A DNA stretch of 64,000 nucleotides from Exiguobacterium sibiricum 7-3. Its GTDB lineage: Bacteria; Bacillota; Bacilli; Exiguobacteriales; Exiguobacteriaceae. The notes below the pieces were generated by a model, which was not told where the DNA came from, searched no databases, and was given only the letters and a program-made list of their open reading frames with translations. How positions within the stretch are numbered: the stretch's first letter is position 1; every line of letters begins with the position of its first letter. The stretch covers positions 2,431,971 to 2,495,970 of the forward strand of contig NZ_KK211190.1 of assembly GCF_000620865.1 (NCBI RefSeq). Reading direction: 5' to 3'. Position numbers and translations under genes: made by a program. Shown here in pieces: positions 32,580 to 40,950 of the stretch.

Positions 32580-33500
32580 CCGTTGAACGATTTCCAAGTA
32601 TTCATTGAGTACATACTGATTATCCAGCGTCTTAAAATCAACGCCTGCCTGCTGTTTTAATTGGTTGCCGATAACAAATAAACTTTCGTAATAATCCGTT
32701 CCCATGCTTGCCGCAAGACCCGGCTGATGATTATGGAATGCCAACAGTGCATCTTTTACGATTTCTTGCTGATTTGGTTCCATCAAAACATCTTCTAACA
32801 TTTTCGGGAATTGTTCAATCTGGCGACCGACAATCGCATAAAAGAGCGGAAAATGTTTGGCATACCGAAATGCTACTTCGTAACGGGTATGATTAACAAT
32901 TGATCGTACACTGTCGAACTTTGCACGTTGAAGACGTTCCGCCAAGCCGACTGTCGCAGGATGCTTAAACAAAGAAAGACTCTGTTCATCCAGTGCTTGT
33001 TCGTGCGTCAACAATAACACGATGTCCAGTGTATTGATTTCATCCGTTTCGAGAAAACGGTCACTTCGTTGCAACACCGTTGTGTAATCCAGGTCCACCC
33101 CTGAATCGACTGCAAGTTGAAATAAGACAGGATCATAGACGGTATATAGACCTACAGGGAAAGATAACGGCTGCCTGACAAGTGACCGGTGACCTTCCAC
33201 TGTCACGATTTGATTCAGATCCAATCCATTCGCAAGTAACTGTTGAAATAGTGGCGCTCCCTGGCCGCTTTCTGTCAATTTCATCAACAGGCGATCCACC
33301 TCAATCAGCGGCTGTTCCGTCTCAAGGGCTAAAGTCAGGTGTTTATCTGATTGCAGCGCAACAGCTCGTCCGATAAAATTCAAGGCTTGCCGCTCTTGTC
33401 CTGTCAGTAGTTGATTGTATGTCTGAAAGGTCTCACTCTCAAGTGTAAGAAAAGCATTCAGCGCTGGAGCGATTGCTTCGTTTTTAACAAATCTTTTCAT
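32568..33500 (-). CDS. Hypothetical protein with ankyrin-like segments
   Basis: A roughly 310-residue soluble protein. Segments such as PLFQQLLANGLDLNQIV near residue 85 and VLFQLAVDSGVDLDY near 127 resemble ankyrin repeats (L-L-x-x-G-x-D-x-N) in degenerate form. The rest is helix-rich with no catalytic motif I recognise. The start at 33500 is chosen because AGGAGGACACTGATT precedes it; the longer reading to 33545 has no ribosome site. Its 3' end overlaps the convergent GNAT gene by 12 bases, and no terminator is seen between them. Confidence 0.7.
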   Translation of the reverse strand: MKRFVKNEAIAPALNAFLTLESETFQTYNQLLTGQERQALNFIGRAVALQSDKHLTLALETEQPLIEVDRLLMKLTESGQGAPLFQQLLANGLDLNQIVTVEGHRSLVRQPLSFPVGLYTVYDPVLFQLAVDSGVDLDYTTVLQRSDRFLETDEINTLDIVLLLTHEQALDEQSLSLFKHPATVGLAERLQRAKFDSVRSIVNHTRYEVAFRYAKHFPLFYAIVGRQIEQFPKMLEDVLMEPNQQEIVKDALLAFHNHQPGLAASMGTDYYESLFVIGNQLKQQAGVDFKTLDNQYVLNEYLEIVQRLRD

Positions 33501-33571
33501 AATCAGTGTCCTCCTGCATGATGTCTCTCTTCGTAGTGTACGCAATATTGAATCTTCTTGAAAGACTCAAA

Positions 33572-33617
33572 AAAAATCTTGGGCGCTTCTAAAGAAAAGG
33601 AAGCGCCCAAGATTTTT
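33572..33617 (-). terminator. Terminator
   Basis: A 17-bp stem AAATCTTGGGCGCTTCT with its complement and A/T runs follows the minus-strand gene ending at 33617. Confidence 0.88.
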
Positions 33618-33988
33618 CATTTTTTACTTACCTGCAGATGGGAATTCCGGAATGCTTCATCCTGTTTTCCGGTTTTTTCAACACTGGTTCCGACTGAACC
33701 GCTGTATTCGATCTGTTGTTTAGGCTGAATGAATTCATAAGTAATAGCCGGCTCACCGCGTAAACGTACTTTAATCACTTGACGATGTTGAATTGAAAAA
33801 GAGGCCTTTACTTCGAGTAGTGACGTTTTATCGATGTCGTGTTGCGTTTGTAACACCTTCGCCAACTGTTCTTCTGCACTGCGTTGGCTACTTTGAAGTT
33901 CAGCGTAGGAAATTCCTACAGCAAACGCCAATACGCCAATCAAACTTAACGCGAGAATGACCAGTACTTTTCTCAATGACTGACTCAC
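33617..33988 (-). CDS. Hypothetical membrane-anchored protein
   Basis: A 123-residue protein with one N-terminal hydrophobic helix (VLVILALSLIGVLAFAVGIS, residues 8-27) then a helical and beta-rich extracytoplasmic part (residues 30-123) ending in a Lys/Ser-rich tail. The helix-KVRLRGEPAITYEF-IEYSGSVG pattern loosely recalls DUF3139-type small proteins of Bacillus, without certainty. GGAGGTGAGTC precedes the ATG. A GNAT gene stops 45 bases upstream of the coding start on the same strand, so cotranscription is possible. Confidence 0.65.
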   Translation of the reverse strand: MSQSLRKVLVILALSLIGVLAFAVGISYAELQSSQRSAEEQLAKVLQTQHDIDKTSLLEVKASFSIQHRQVIKVRLRGEPAITYEFIQPKQQIEYSGSVGTSVEKTGKQDEAFRNSHLQVSKK

Positions 33989-34032
33989 CTCCAGACAAAG
34001 TTCTTCCTGCTCTCTTCATCGGTTCGTCCGTC

Positions 34033-34500
34033 CTATTCCTGAAGTCTTTTTGAAACTTCCTCCAAGTTCATCTGCATGTCCAAATGGGGAATCCCGTCCT
34101 CTAAATATACGTCCGACATTTCCTTAAAACCAAATGAACCGTAAAATTGTTTTAAGTGTGCCTGAGCCTGAAGGTCAATCAATGCTTCACCCTGTCCTTG
34201 AATGTGAACAATCGCTTCGTTTAAGAGTTTTCTTGCGATACCGTTTGACCGGTAACCGGTTTGTACCGCCACCCGACCGATTGCGACTGCGCCTGACAGC
34301 TTTCTCGGCAAGATGCGCAGACAACCAATCAAATGTTGACCGTCGTACGCGAGACCATGCAGTGCCTCCTGGTCACGATTATCGAGTTCTGGATACGGAC
34401 AGTTTTGTTCTACGACAAATATATCCGTTCTTAATTTCAATAATTGATATAAGCTTGCACCGTCCAACTCATCAAATGCCATCCACTTTGTCTGATACAT
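34033..34500 (-). CDS. ElaA-family GNAT acetyltransferase
   Basis: A 155-residue acetyltransferase. The start MYQTKWMAFDELDGASLYQL, followed by LRTDIFVVEQNCPYPELDN near residue 27, matches the ElaA signature of a short conserved VEQ-x-C-x-Y-x-E-x-D motif. The acetyl-CoA motif is VQTGYRSNGIARKLLNEA near residue 90. Length matches E. coli ElaA (153). The substrate is unknown in the family. The ATG at 34500 follows AGAGGAGCG; a longer frame to 34635 lies inside the upstream GNAT gene. It is cotranscribed with that gene (31-base gap). Confidence 0.87.
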   Translation of the reverse strand: MYQTKWMAFDELDGASLYQLLKLRTDIFVVEQNCPYPELDNRDQEALHGLAYDGQHLIGCLRILPRKLSGAVAIGRVAVQTGYRSNGIARKLLNEAIVHIQGQGEALIDLQAQAHLKQFYGSFGFKEMSDVYLEDGIPHLDMQMNLEEVSKRLQE

Positions 34501-34531
34501 ACCTGATCCGCTCCTCTGTACTTTCGAAAAA

Positions 34532-35047
34532 TCAACCTCTGAACAGCCGGGATAACCGGCAAGAATAGATGACGACCGGAACCCCGTTATACATCGTATC
34601 TTTCTCCCATTGTAACCCATTCGCACGAGCGACATTTTGCGAAGAATGATTTTCCGGGTGAATGATGGAAATCAGACGATCATGCCCTCTTTCGAACGCT
34701 TCGCGCATTAATCGTTTGGCCGCTTCCCGGCCGTATCCGACCTTCCAATGAATCGGCGTCAACCAGTAGCCGACTTCTAATTCCTCGATTCCATCAACTT
34801 TTTGTAAAACCAGCCCGGCAAAACCAACAGGTTCATTCGTCTCTTTTTTGATCAACAGTAAAAAACCTGTTTGCCGTTCATCCTCATAACGATCGAATTG
34901 CCGTTCGAACCAGTTTCGCGCCTCTTCTTCTTCCAACATGACACCACCGTTGATATAACGCATGACCTGTTCATTTTGCACAAGGGTTTTATAAAAAATA
35001 AAATCGTCTTCCACAAACGGTCGCATCTCCAGCCGTTCACTCTCCAT
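34532..35047 (-). CDS. RimJ/RimL-type GNAT acetyltransferase
   Basis: A 171-residue acetyltransferase of the Acetyltransf_3 type. It starts MESERLEMRPFVEDDFIFY, the usual R-L-x-L-R-P-F opening, and has VGYWLTPIHWKVGYGREAAK near residues 92-111 as the acetyl-CoA pocket. HPENHSSQNVARANGLQWEK near 130-150 is the typical N-x-x-S-x-x-x-x-x-x-x-G segment. Substrates in the family range from ribosomal protein N-termini to small amines; this one is unknown. AAAGAGGGGGATTGAA precedes the ATG. It heads a transcript with the ElaA-like gene. Confidence 0.88.
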   Translation of the reverse strand: MESERLEMRPFVEDDFIFYKTLVQNEQVMRYINGGVMLEEEEARNWFERQFDRYEDERQTGFLLLIKKETNEPVGFAGLVLQKVDGIEELEVGYWLTPIHWKVGYGREAAKRLMREAFERGHDRLISIIHPENHSSQNVARANGLQWEKDTMYNGVPVVIYSCRLSRLFRG

Positions 35048-35309
35048 TTCAATCCCCCTCTTTCCGAATAGAAGCTGTTTTCTTTAATTTTCCCTTTTTT
35101 ACATTCATTCATTCATAATCCATTCATTTTCACAAAAAGAAAACGATATCTACATGTTGATTCGATTACATTCTTCAGGAACCGCTTGCTTTTTATCTGT
35201 CAACTCTGTATTTTGGGAACAGTATGCTAAACATCAATCACGGAATTAGTGTAAAATATATTTTGAGCATTTTTTTGGCTGAATGGAATTTATGAAAAAG
35301 GACTGAGAC

Positions 35310-36224
35310 ATGATGACTGAGCAATTATTAGCTGGATTATATGAAGGTATTGCAAAAGAAGCTGTATTGATTAACGAACCCTTAAAAAACCATACGTATA
35401 CTAAGATGGGTGGATTGGCAGATCTCTTCCTCATCCCGTCGACATATGAAGAAACTGCATTCGCCGTCCGATACGCGTATGAAAATGACCTCCCCTTGAC
35501 GATGCTTGGAAACGGCTCGAATCTTGTCGTCCGCGACGGCGGTATCCGCGGGATCGTTTTATCTTTTGAAAAATTAACGGATATTTCGGTCGAAGGTCAC
35601 GAACTGATTGCTCAAAGCGGTGCTGCCATCATCCACGCTTCACGTATCGCTTACGACCATGCTTTAAGTGGCCTTGAGTTTGCCTGCGGCATCCCCGGAA
35701 CGATTGGCGGAGCATTGATCATGAATGCCGGAGCATATGGCGGAGAAGTAAAAGACTGTCTCCACAGTGCAACCGTCTTGACACGCAAAGGTGAATTATT
35801 GAATATCTCACATGAAGAACTCGAGCTCGGATACCGGACGAGCTGTTTTTCAAAAAAAGAGTACATCATTTTAGAAGGACGTTTTTCGTTAACAGAAGGC
35901 GATCCTGCCCTGATTAAAGAAATGATGGATGATTTGACACATAAACGTGAGACAAAACAACCACTTGAGTACCCTTCTTGCGGGAGTGTCTTTAAACGAC
36001 CGGAAGGATATTTCGCTGGTAAGTTAATTCAAGATAGCGGGTTACAAGGGGCACGAATCGGTGGTGCAGAAGTTTCTCAAAAACATGCCGGTTTCATCGT
36101 TAACATCAAAGACGCAACGGCCACCGACTACATTTCGCTCATCCGCCACGTGCAGGAAACCGTTCAAGAAAAGTTCGGCATCTTACTGGAGCCGGAAGTG
36201 AAAATCATCGGGGAAGAAGCTTAA
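35310..36224 (+). CDS. murB: UDP-N-acetylenolpyruvoylglucosamine reductase
   Basis: The 304-residue FAD enzyme reduces enolpyruvyl-UDP-GlcNAc to UDP-MurNAc in the cytoplasm, the second committed step of peptidoglycan synthesis. FAD-binding motifs are LTMLGNGSNLVVRDGGIRG near residue 65 and GIPGTIGGALIMNAGAYGGE near 128. The catalytic Ser region is YPSCGSVFKRP near 212, followed by LIQDSGLQGARIGGAEVSQK; the late Glu lies in LLEPEVKIIG. The short type II MurB length fits Firmicutes. An A-rich GGACTGAGAC precedes the ATG. It is a single gene with its own terminator; 35048-35309 holds only its AT-rich promoter region. Confidence 0.96.
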   Translation: MMTEQLLAGLYEGIAKEAVLINEPLKNHTYTKMGGLADLFLIPSTYEETAFAVRYAYENDLPLTMLGNGSNLVVRDGGIRGIVLSFEKLTDISVEGHELIAQSGAAIIHASRIAYDHALSGLEFACGIPGTIGGALIMNAGAYGGEVKDCLHSATVLTRKGELLNISHEELELGYRTSCFSKKEYIILEGRFSLTEGDPALIKEMMDDLTHKRETKQPLEYPSCGSVFKRPEGYFAGKLIQDSGLQGARIGGAEVSQKHAGFIVNIKDATATDYISLIRHVQETVQEKFGILLEPEVKIIGEEA

Positions 36225-36255
36225 TCGTTTTTAATCACATGAAACCAAACAAAGA

Positions 36256-36297
36256 GAGCACCCCGACATGATTACCATGTCCGGATGCTCCTTTTTT
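36256..36297. terminator. Terminator between murB and the aminopeptidase gene
   Basis: A 15-bp stem (36256-36270 with 36276-36290), with two non-Watson-Crick pairs, is followed by six T on the plus strand. The convergent gene may also use it. Confidence 0.87.
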
Positions 36298-36317
36298 CTA
36301 TCCTCAAAAACTCTGCA

Positions 36318-37541
36318 TTAGATTGCCCAGTTTCCGTCACGCATCAAGGGTTCTCGTGTACCGTCAGGCAACTCTCCGTCAATTGACATCTGACCTGAAC
36401 CAATCATGAAATCGACGTGAGTCATTGAATCGTTTGCACCTTGCGCTGCCAATTCTTCATTCGACAAACTTGGTCCATTTTCAAGACAAGTCGAATAGGC
36501 GCGACCAATCGCTAAGTGGCATGAAGCGTTCTCGTCAAACAACGTATTATAGAACAAAATACCGGAATCTGAAATCGGTGAGTGATGAGGCACGAGAGCC
36601 ACTTCTCCGAGATAACGGGCACCTTCATCTAATGAGATGAGTTCGTCAAGCGCTGCTTGTCCCTGTTTCGCTTCAGCTTTGACGATTTTTCCGTCTTCAA
36701 ACCATAACGTGAAATCATCAATCAGATTCCCGCTGTAGCTGAGTGGTTTTGTACTTGAAACATGACCATTGACGCCTGTTTTCTTCGGTAACGTGAATAC
36801 TTCTTCCGTCGGCAGATTGGCGATGAAGTCGACACCATCCGCGTTTGGTCCTCCGCCACCCAACCAGACGTGACGCTCTGGCAATTCAATCGTCAGTTCT
36901 GTGCCTGGCGCCGAATAATGCAACTTATTGTATTTTTTTTCTGTCAGGAAAGTCGCTTTCGTCCGCAAGTTTGCATCATGTTGCTCCCAAGCTGTGACTG
37001 GATTGTCTTGATCGACACGTGTTGCTTTTAATATGGCTTCCCACAGGTCTTCTACAGCGCGTTCCGAGTCTGGGAATACCTTTGCCGCCCAGGCATCTGA
37101 AGGCGCTGCAATGACGCACCAACTGACGTTATCGCTCATGACGAACTTACGCCAATTTGCCAACGCAACGCCAGCGGCTTTGTTCGCTCGCGCAATCCGG
37201 CTTGATTCAACCCCATTCAATAAATCAGGATCTTCACTGACAACTGACAAGAAAGCTGTTTTTTCTTCTGCTAATTGATCAAAACGGGCTTTTAACCATT
37301 CTGGGAACGCATCAAATGAATCTTCCGGTGCGTCGAAGTAACGGATTTTCGTCATTTCGTCATCTGACCATTGAACGTAGACATTCGAAGCTCCCACTTC
37401 GTAAGCAACGCGTGTGATTTCACGGACTAACGGTGCATTTTCAATCCCTGCCCGAATTTCGAGTTGTTGACCGGCTTGCAGGTTGATTCCTGTACGTACG
37501 GCAAGTGCAGCATACTTTTTTAATTGTTCTTGAGTCGGCAT
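36318..37541 (-). CDS. M29-family aminopeptidase (AmpS/PepS type)
   Basis: The 407-residue cytoplasmic metallo-aminopeptidase removes N-terminal residues from peptides. M29 features include LEIRAGIENAPLVREITRVA near residue 28, VYVQWSDDE near 55, the metal-binding stretch LGEVALVPHHSPISDSGILF near 310, FDENASCHLAIGRAY near 335, and NDSMTHVDFMIGS near 370. The Glu, His and Asp residues of the double-metal site are present. The ATG at 37541 follows AAAGGGG; a slightly longer frame to 37559 lacks a ribosome site. It is a single gene. Confidence 0.93.
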   Translation of the reverse strand: MPTQEQLKKYAALAVRTGINLQAGQQLEIRAGIENAPLVREITRVAYEVGASNVYVQWSDDEMTKIRYFDAPEDSFDAFPEWLKARFDQLAEEKTAFLSVVSEDPDLLNGVESSRIARANKAAGVALANWRKFVMSDNVSWCVIAAPSDAWAAKVFPDSERAVEDLWEAILKATRVDQDNPVTAWEQHDANLRTKATFLTEKKYNKLHYSAPGTELTIELPERHVWLGGGGPNADGVDFIANLPTEEVFTLPKKTGVNGHVSSTKPLSYSGNLIDDFTLWFEDGKIVKAEAKQGQAALDELISLDEGARYLGEVALVPHHSPISDSGILFYNTLFDENASCHLAIGRAYSTCLENGPSLSNEELAAQGANDSMTHVDFMIGSGQMSIDGELPDGTREPLMRDGNWAI

Positions 37542-37636
37542 TATGTAATCCCCTTTCAACTATTACTCTTATTTTCACGAAATAGTTGCAATTTTGCAAG
37601 AAATAAGGCGAAACTAGAGATACAGAAGGAGTGTTG

Positions 37637-38059
37637 ATGATGGAATTTACACCAGGAGATTTTAAATCCGCTTATACCTATTTCCACCGACAAGCGTTAA
37701 CCGCTGTCGGAAATGCGAAAGCACAAGAAGACTTATTGATCCAAGGAGAACTCGGATTAGCCCGATTAACGACAGATCTTGCCTCTGAGGACGGCTCGGA
37801 TATCGAACGCGAAGCAGAACTTGTTCTTTATTTCCAACTCAAACAGTTGCTCGACATGTTACGCGCTTTGTACAACAAACGTTTCGAAATGCAACCGGAA
37901 CAGGAGCAACTTTTATTGACCGCTGTTCTTTACTTCACGTCTCCGGTTGACGCTTTACCTGATGAAAATATTTTAGGACTGTTCGATGATGCTCAAATCG
38001 TCGAGGCCATTTATGAAGAACTGGCCGCGGATGTCGATCGTTTTCAACATCTCGAATGA
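37637..38059 (+). CDS. DUF1232 (YkvA-like) protein
   Basis: A roughly 140-residue protein whose C-terminal part has the DUF1232 motif YFTSPVDALPDENILGLFDD (about residues 97-116, pattern Y-x-x-S-P-x-D-x-x-P-D-x-x-x-x-x-G-x-x-D-D). The family role is unknown. The first 90 residues are helical and acidic, and no clear membrane segment is seen apart from a moderately hydrophobic stretch before the motif. AGAAGGAG precedes several in-frame starts (ATG at 37637 or 37640). It is divergent from the aminopeptidase gene. Confidence 0.85.
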   Translation: MMEFTPGDFKSAYTYFHRQALTAVGNAKAQEDLLIQGELGLARLTTDLASEDGSDIEREAELVLYFQLKQLLDMLRALYNKRFEMQPEQEQLLLTAVLYFTSPVDALPDENILGLFDDAQIVEAIYEELAADVDRFQHLE

Positions 38060-38083
38060 CAACATGAAATAATAGCAGACATC

Positions 38084-38124
38084 AAAAAAAGAAGGATCCG
38101 TTGAAAACCGGACCCTTCTTTTTC
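38084..38124. terminator. Bidirectional terminator
   Basis: AAAAAGAAGGATCCG pairs with CGGACCCTTCTTTTT between convergent genes. Confidence 0.87.
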
Positions 38125-38153
38125 TATCTTCAAGCCGTCGAACTTAACGTTTT

Positions 38154-38990
38154 TTACGCTTTTTGTTTTGAAGCGATGTTGATTGTTGCTGCCTGTTCGT
38201 TCGATTGATCTACTTCGAGCTTCGATTTATTGAGCCATGTGTAGACCATTCCCATGAATAGTGCTCCACCGATAATGTTCCCCAACAATGCCGGAACCAG
38301 GTTATGGATCGCACCGGCAAAGGAAATCGCTTCCGGATGCGGGACGACTAAAGCAAGTGAGAACAATGCCATGTTGGCAATAACGTGGTCAAAACCAGAA
38401 GCAAAGAACACAGCGACCAAAATCATCATCATCATGATTTGTGCGAGTTCATTTTTCATGTTTTTCGGAATGAAAATTGCCAGACAGACCATCCAGTTAC
38501 AGAAGATGGCTCGTGTAAAGATTTCCCATGTCGTATGATGGATTTTCGTCTCAGAAACAGCAAACAACCAGTTTTCCATTCCGAGTTCCTGGATAATCCC
38601 TGTTTGTGAGAAAAGTAAGGCAAAGGCAAGTCCGCCGAGACCGTTTCCGATGAAACACAGCGTCCATACTTTAAACGTATCCATCTTCGAAGTGAAGCCA
38701 CGCATTGTCGACGTCGTGAAATACATCGTATTTCCGGTAAATAATTCTGCACCGCCGTACACGATCAAGACGAGCGCGACACCAAACGTCAATCCACCGA
38801 CGAGTGTCGTAACCGGTGATTCATTTAAATATAAACCGTTGATTGCTTTAAGTGTAAATATGATGGCAAAACCAATAAAAACTCCTGCTAACATTGCTCG
38901 AACCAAATATTCTAGCGGACGCATCCGTAGCATTTGTGTCGATTTGACAGCTTTTTTTCGTAATCCTTCTAATGCTTCTACTTCATTCAT
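38154..38990 (-). CDS. Formate/nitrite transporter (FNT) family channel
   Basis: The 278-residue protein forms a pentameric membrane channel for small anions such as formate, nitrite or lactate. Six hydrophobic segments are visible. FNT features are AGVFIGFAIIFTL near residue 34, GGAELFTGNTMYF near 79, NWMVCLAIFIP near 165 and the pore His in ASGFDHVIANM near 200. The C-terminal 25 residues are hydrophilic. FocA, NirC and YrhG subtypes cannot be separated by eye. It is a single gene. An imperfect Rex-like inverted repeat lies 20 bases upstream and would fit redox control. Confidence 0.93.
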   Translation of the reverse strand: MNEVEALEGLRKKAVKSTQMLRMRPLEYLVRAMLAGVFIGFAIIFTLKAINGLYLNESPVTTLVGGLTFGVALVLIVYGGAELFTGNTMYFTTSTMRGFTSKMDTFKVWTLCFIGNGLGGLAFALLFSQTGIIQELGMENWLFAVSETKIHHTTWEIFTRAIFCNWMVCLAIFIPKNMKNELAQIMMMMILVAVFFASGFDHVIANMALFSLALVVPHPEAISFAGAIHNLVPALLGNIIGGALFMGMVYTWLNKSKLEVDQSNEQAATINIASKQKA

Positions 38991-39010
38991 TGTAGAAACC
39001 CCGCTTTCTT

Positions 39011-39028
39011 TTGTTCAACAATTCACAA
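39011..39028 (-). promoter_or_regulatory. Rex-like inverted repeat upstream of the FNT gene
   Basis: On the minus strand TTGTGAATTGTTGAACAA resembles the Rex operator TTGTGAA-N4-TTCACAA, with two differences in the right arm. It is weak evidence for redox control. Confidence 0.3.
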
Positions 39029-39173
39029 TGTCTGTTCATTTATTATCATACTTCCATCTTATAAGATGTTCAAGTCATGAATAGACACTATTTAGCGTTT
39101 TATTAAAAGAACAGGATGTAAACGATACCAATGTGTCAAGTTTGTGAAAAGTGCTTTTTCTTGGTGTATACAA

Positions 39174-39782
39174 CTACTTTTCAGGAAGGATTTGCAACGA
39201 TTCTTGGAACTTTTCAAAAAATACTGTCCGCCTGGAATCTACAAGTACATAGTCTTCGACAACGACGCGATTAAACCGATTTGCGGAAGAACTGGCACGT
39301 TCGATATCCCGTGGTGTATAGTCTTCAATCCGTTGTCTGTCCATATCAAACGTGACTTCAGAAAACGAATCCCTGTAATGAATTTGAAGTTCGGATAAGT
39401 CGGATACACTCAAAAAAAGTGCTAGTGTCTGATGCATGATCAACTTGGATAAACGGCTTTCCAAAAAAGCGGCGTTGCCGTATTGGATTGCCTTTCCATT
39501 ACTACCCGTCCAATCCGCCTGCCCTTTTTCAGTAGGTTCGTATGTCATCTTCACCGTCGTACCATCCACTGATACACCAGTCAATGCCTCGGAAAACGGC
39601 AACTGTTTGACTAACTCTTCAATCGCAGCCGTATTGGCAACCGATGTCCCGACATGACGTGCAATCACATGACCATCTTTAAAACTCTCTTCTTCCGGCG
39701 GTTGCTGTTGGTTCCAGACGACCCACGAACCTGCCGACAGACCGATTCCAATACACAAAATGAACAGTATGATTTTTTTCAA
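39174..39782 (-). CDS. Exported hypothetical protein
   Basis: A 202-residue protein with an N-terminal signal or anchor (MKKIILFILCIGIGLSAGSW) and a soluble extracytoplasmic part. The middle (AIEELVKQLPFSEALTGVSV and FLESRLSKLIMHQTLALFLS) suggests an alpha/beta fold similar to the DUF4825 type, without certainty. No Cys is left for a lipobox, so it is probably membrane-anchored or secreted. AAAGGAGAGCG precedes the ATG. It is a single gene, divergent from yitT. Confidence 0.72.
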   Translation of the reverse strand: MKKIILFILCIGIGLSAGSWVVWNQQQPPEEESFKDGHVIARHVGTSVANTAAIEELVKQLPFSEALTGVSVDGTTVKMTYEPTEKGQADWTGSNGKAIQYGNAAFLESRLSKLIMHQTLALFLSVSDLSELQIHYRDSFSEVTFDMDRQRIEDYTPRDIERASSSANRFNRVVVEDYVLVDSRRTVFFEKFQESLQILPEK

Positions 39783-39898
39783 AAAACGCTCTCCTTTCTC
39801 AAAACCAGGTGATCTTATTGTTCTTTTTTCAAATCGGGGGTTGAATTAATCCTCATATCAGCGTACTCTTGCAGGCAGATACTTTATGGAGGAGGAGC

Positions 39899-39931
39899 AT
39901 GAGATTACTCATCAATCACAATGAAAACTAA
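39899..39931 (+). CDS. 10-codon leader ORF overlapping the yitT start
   Basis: ATG at 39899 directly follows the strong GGAGGAGGAGC and encodes MRLLINHNEN, then TAA. Its last 11 bases overlap the yitT start at 39921. No other ribosome site serves yitT, so this mini-ORF probably loads ribosomes that then start on yitT. Expression of the peptide is inferred only. Confidence 0.5.
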   Translation: MRLLINHNEN

Positions 39932-40790
39932 ACAGCCCGCAAAGAAAAAACGTACAGAGAAAATCGGTTTCCTCTTAATTGGAACATTGCTGTACTCGTT
40001 GTACATCAGTCTTCTCTTATCGCCGAATGATATCGGATCCGGCGGAATCATGGGAATCACACTTATCGCACAAGAATTATTCCACACACCAATCGGTTTG
40101 ACACAACTGGTCTTGAACATTCCACTTTTTTTACTTGGATTTCGTTTTTTAAGAAAACGCTTTATGTTTTTATCCGGTCTCATCGTCTTGGCTTCATCGT
40201 TTTTAATTGACTGGATTCCGACCCAAATCGTTCCTGAATCTTTAAATGATCCACTCGTCGCTTCCATTTTTGCCGGACTTGTCTCTGGTTTGGCGATGGC
40301 TTTGATCTTCTTTGGCGGTGCCTCGACTGGCGGTCTCGATATCCTTGGAAAATTCTTTTATGCCCGCTTCCACAACTGGCCGCTTCCACGTATTTTTTTA
40401 ATGCAGGATTTAGTCATCTATGTACTCGTCTGGTTCGTATTTGATTTGAAACATGTCATGTATGCGTTGATCATGAGTTTCGTTCGGGCGAAAGCACTTC
40501 AGACCGTGTATAGTTTTTATTCCGCTTCTAAACAATGTATCATCATTTGTGAAAAAGCCGATGAAATCAATGAAGTAATCACAAAAGAATTAGGACGCGG
40601 TGTAACGATTCTCGATGCGCGCGGCGGTTATTCGAAGCGGACGAAAAAGATGGTCTATGTCGTCGTACAGAATAATGAAATTCTTAAACTCCAAGAAATT
40701 GTTTCCTCCGTCGAATCCAACGCTTTTGTCACGTTTTCTGAGATTCATACGGTCTTCGGGAACTACAAAGAACACTCCTATTCTTTTTAA
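39921..40790 (+). CDS. YitT family membrane protein (DUF161 + DUF2179)
   Basis: The 289-residue protein has five or six N-terminal membrane segments (DUF161, with LLSPNDIGSGGIMGITLIAQ near residue 32 and FFGGASTGGLDILGKFF near 133) and a soluble C-terminal DUF2179 domain (CIIICEKADEINEVITKELG onward, with RGVTILDARGGYSKR). The family function is unknown. The ATG at 39921 has no ribosome site of its own. An in-frame stop at 39900-39902 leaves no earlier start, so translation probably depends on the overlapping leader ORF. The gene is followed by a terminator. Confidence 0.9.
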   Translation: MKTKQPAKKKRTEKIGFLLIGTLLYSLYISLLLSPNDIGSGGIMGITLIAQELFHTPIGLTQLVLNIPLFLLGFRFLRKRFMFLSGLIVLASSFLIDWIPTQIVPESLNDPLVASIFAGLVSGLAMALIFFGGASTGGLDILGKFFYARFHNWPLPRIFLMQDLVIYVLVWFVFDLKHVMYALIMSFVRAKALQTVYSFYSASKQCIIICEKADEINEVITKELGRGVTILDARGGYSKRTKKMVYVVVQNNEILKLQEIVSSVESNAFVTFSEIHTVFGNYKEHSYSF

Positions 40791-40807
40791 CTGTCTAAAA
40801 CGTTGTT

Positions 40808-40835
40808 ACCGCTGCACTCGTTGTAGCGGTTTTTT
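40808..40835 (+). terminator. Terminator of yitT
   Basis: ACCGCTGCA and TTGTAGCGGT form a hairpin followed by a T run 18 bases past the stop. Confidence 0.85.
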
Positions 40836-40950
40836 GTGTATAATACGCAAAATCAAAGAAAATGTTCCACATTTTTTGAAGAATCCTTCACTTTTTGGGA
40901 AATAGTGGTTAAGCTAATGACATTACGTTTTGTAAAAAAGGATGGATTGT

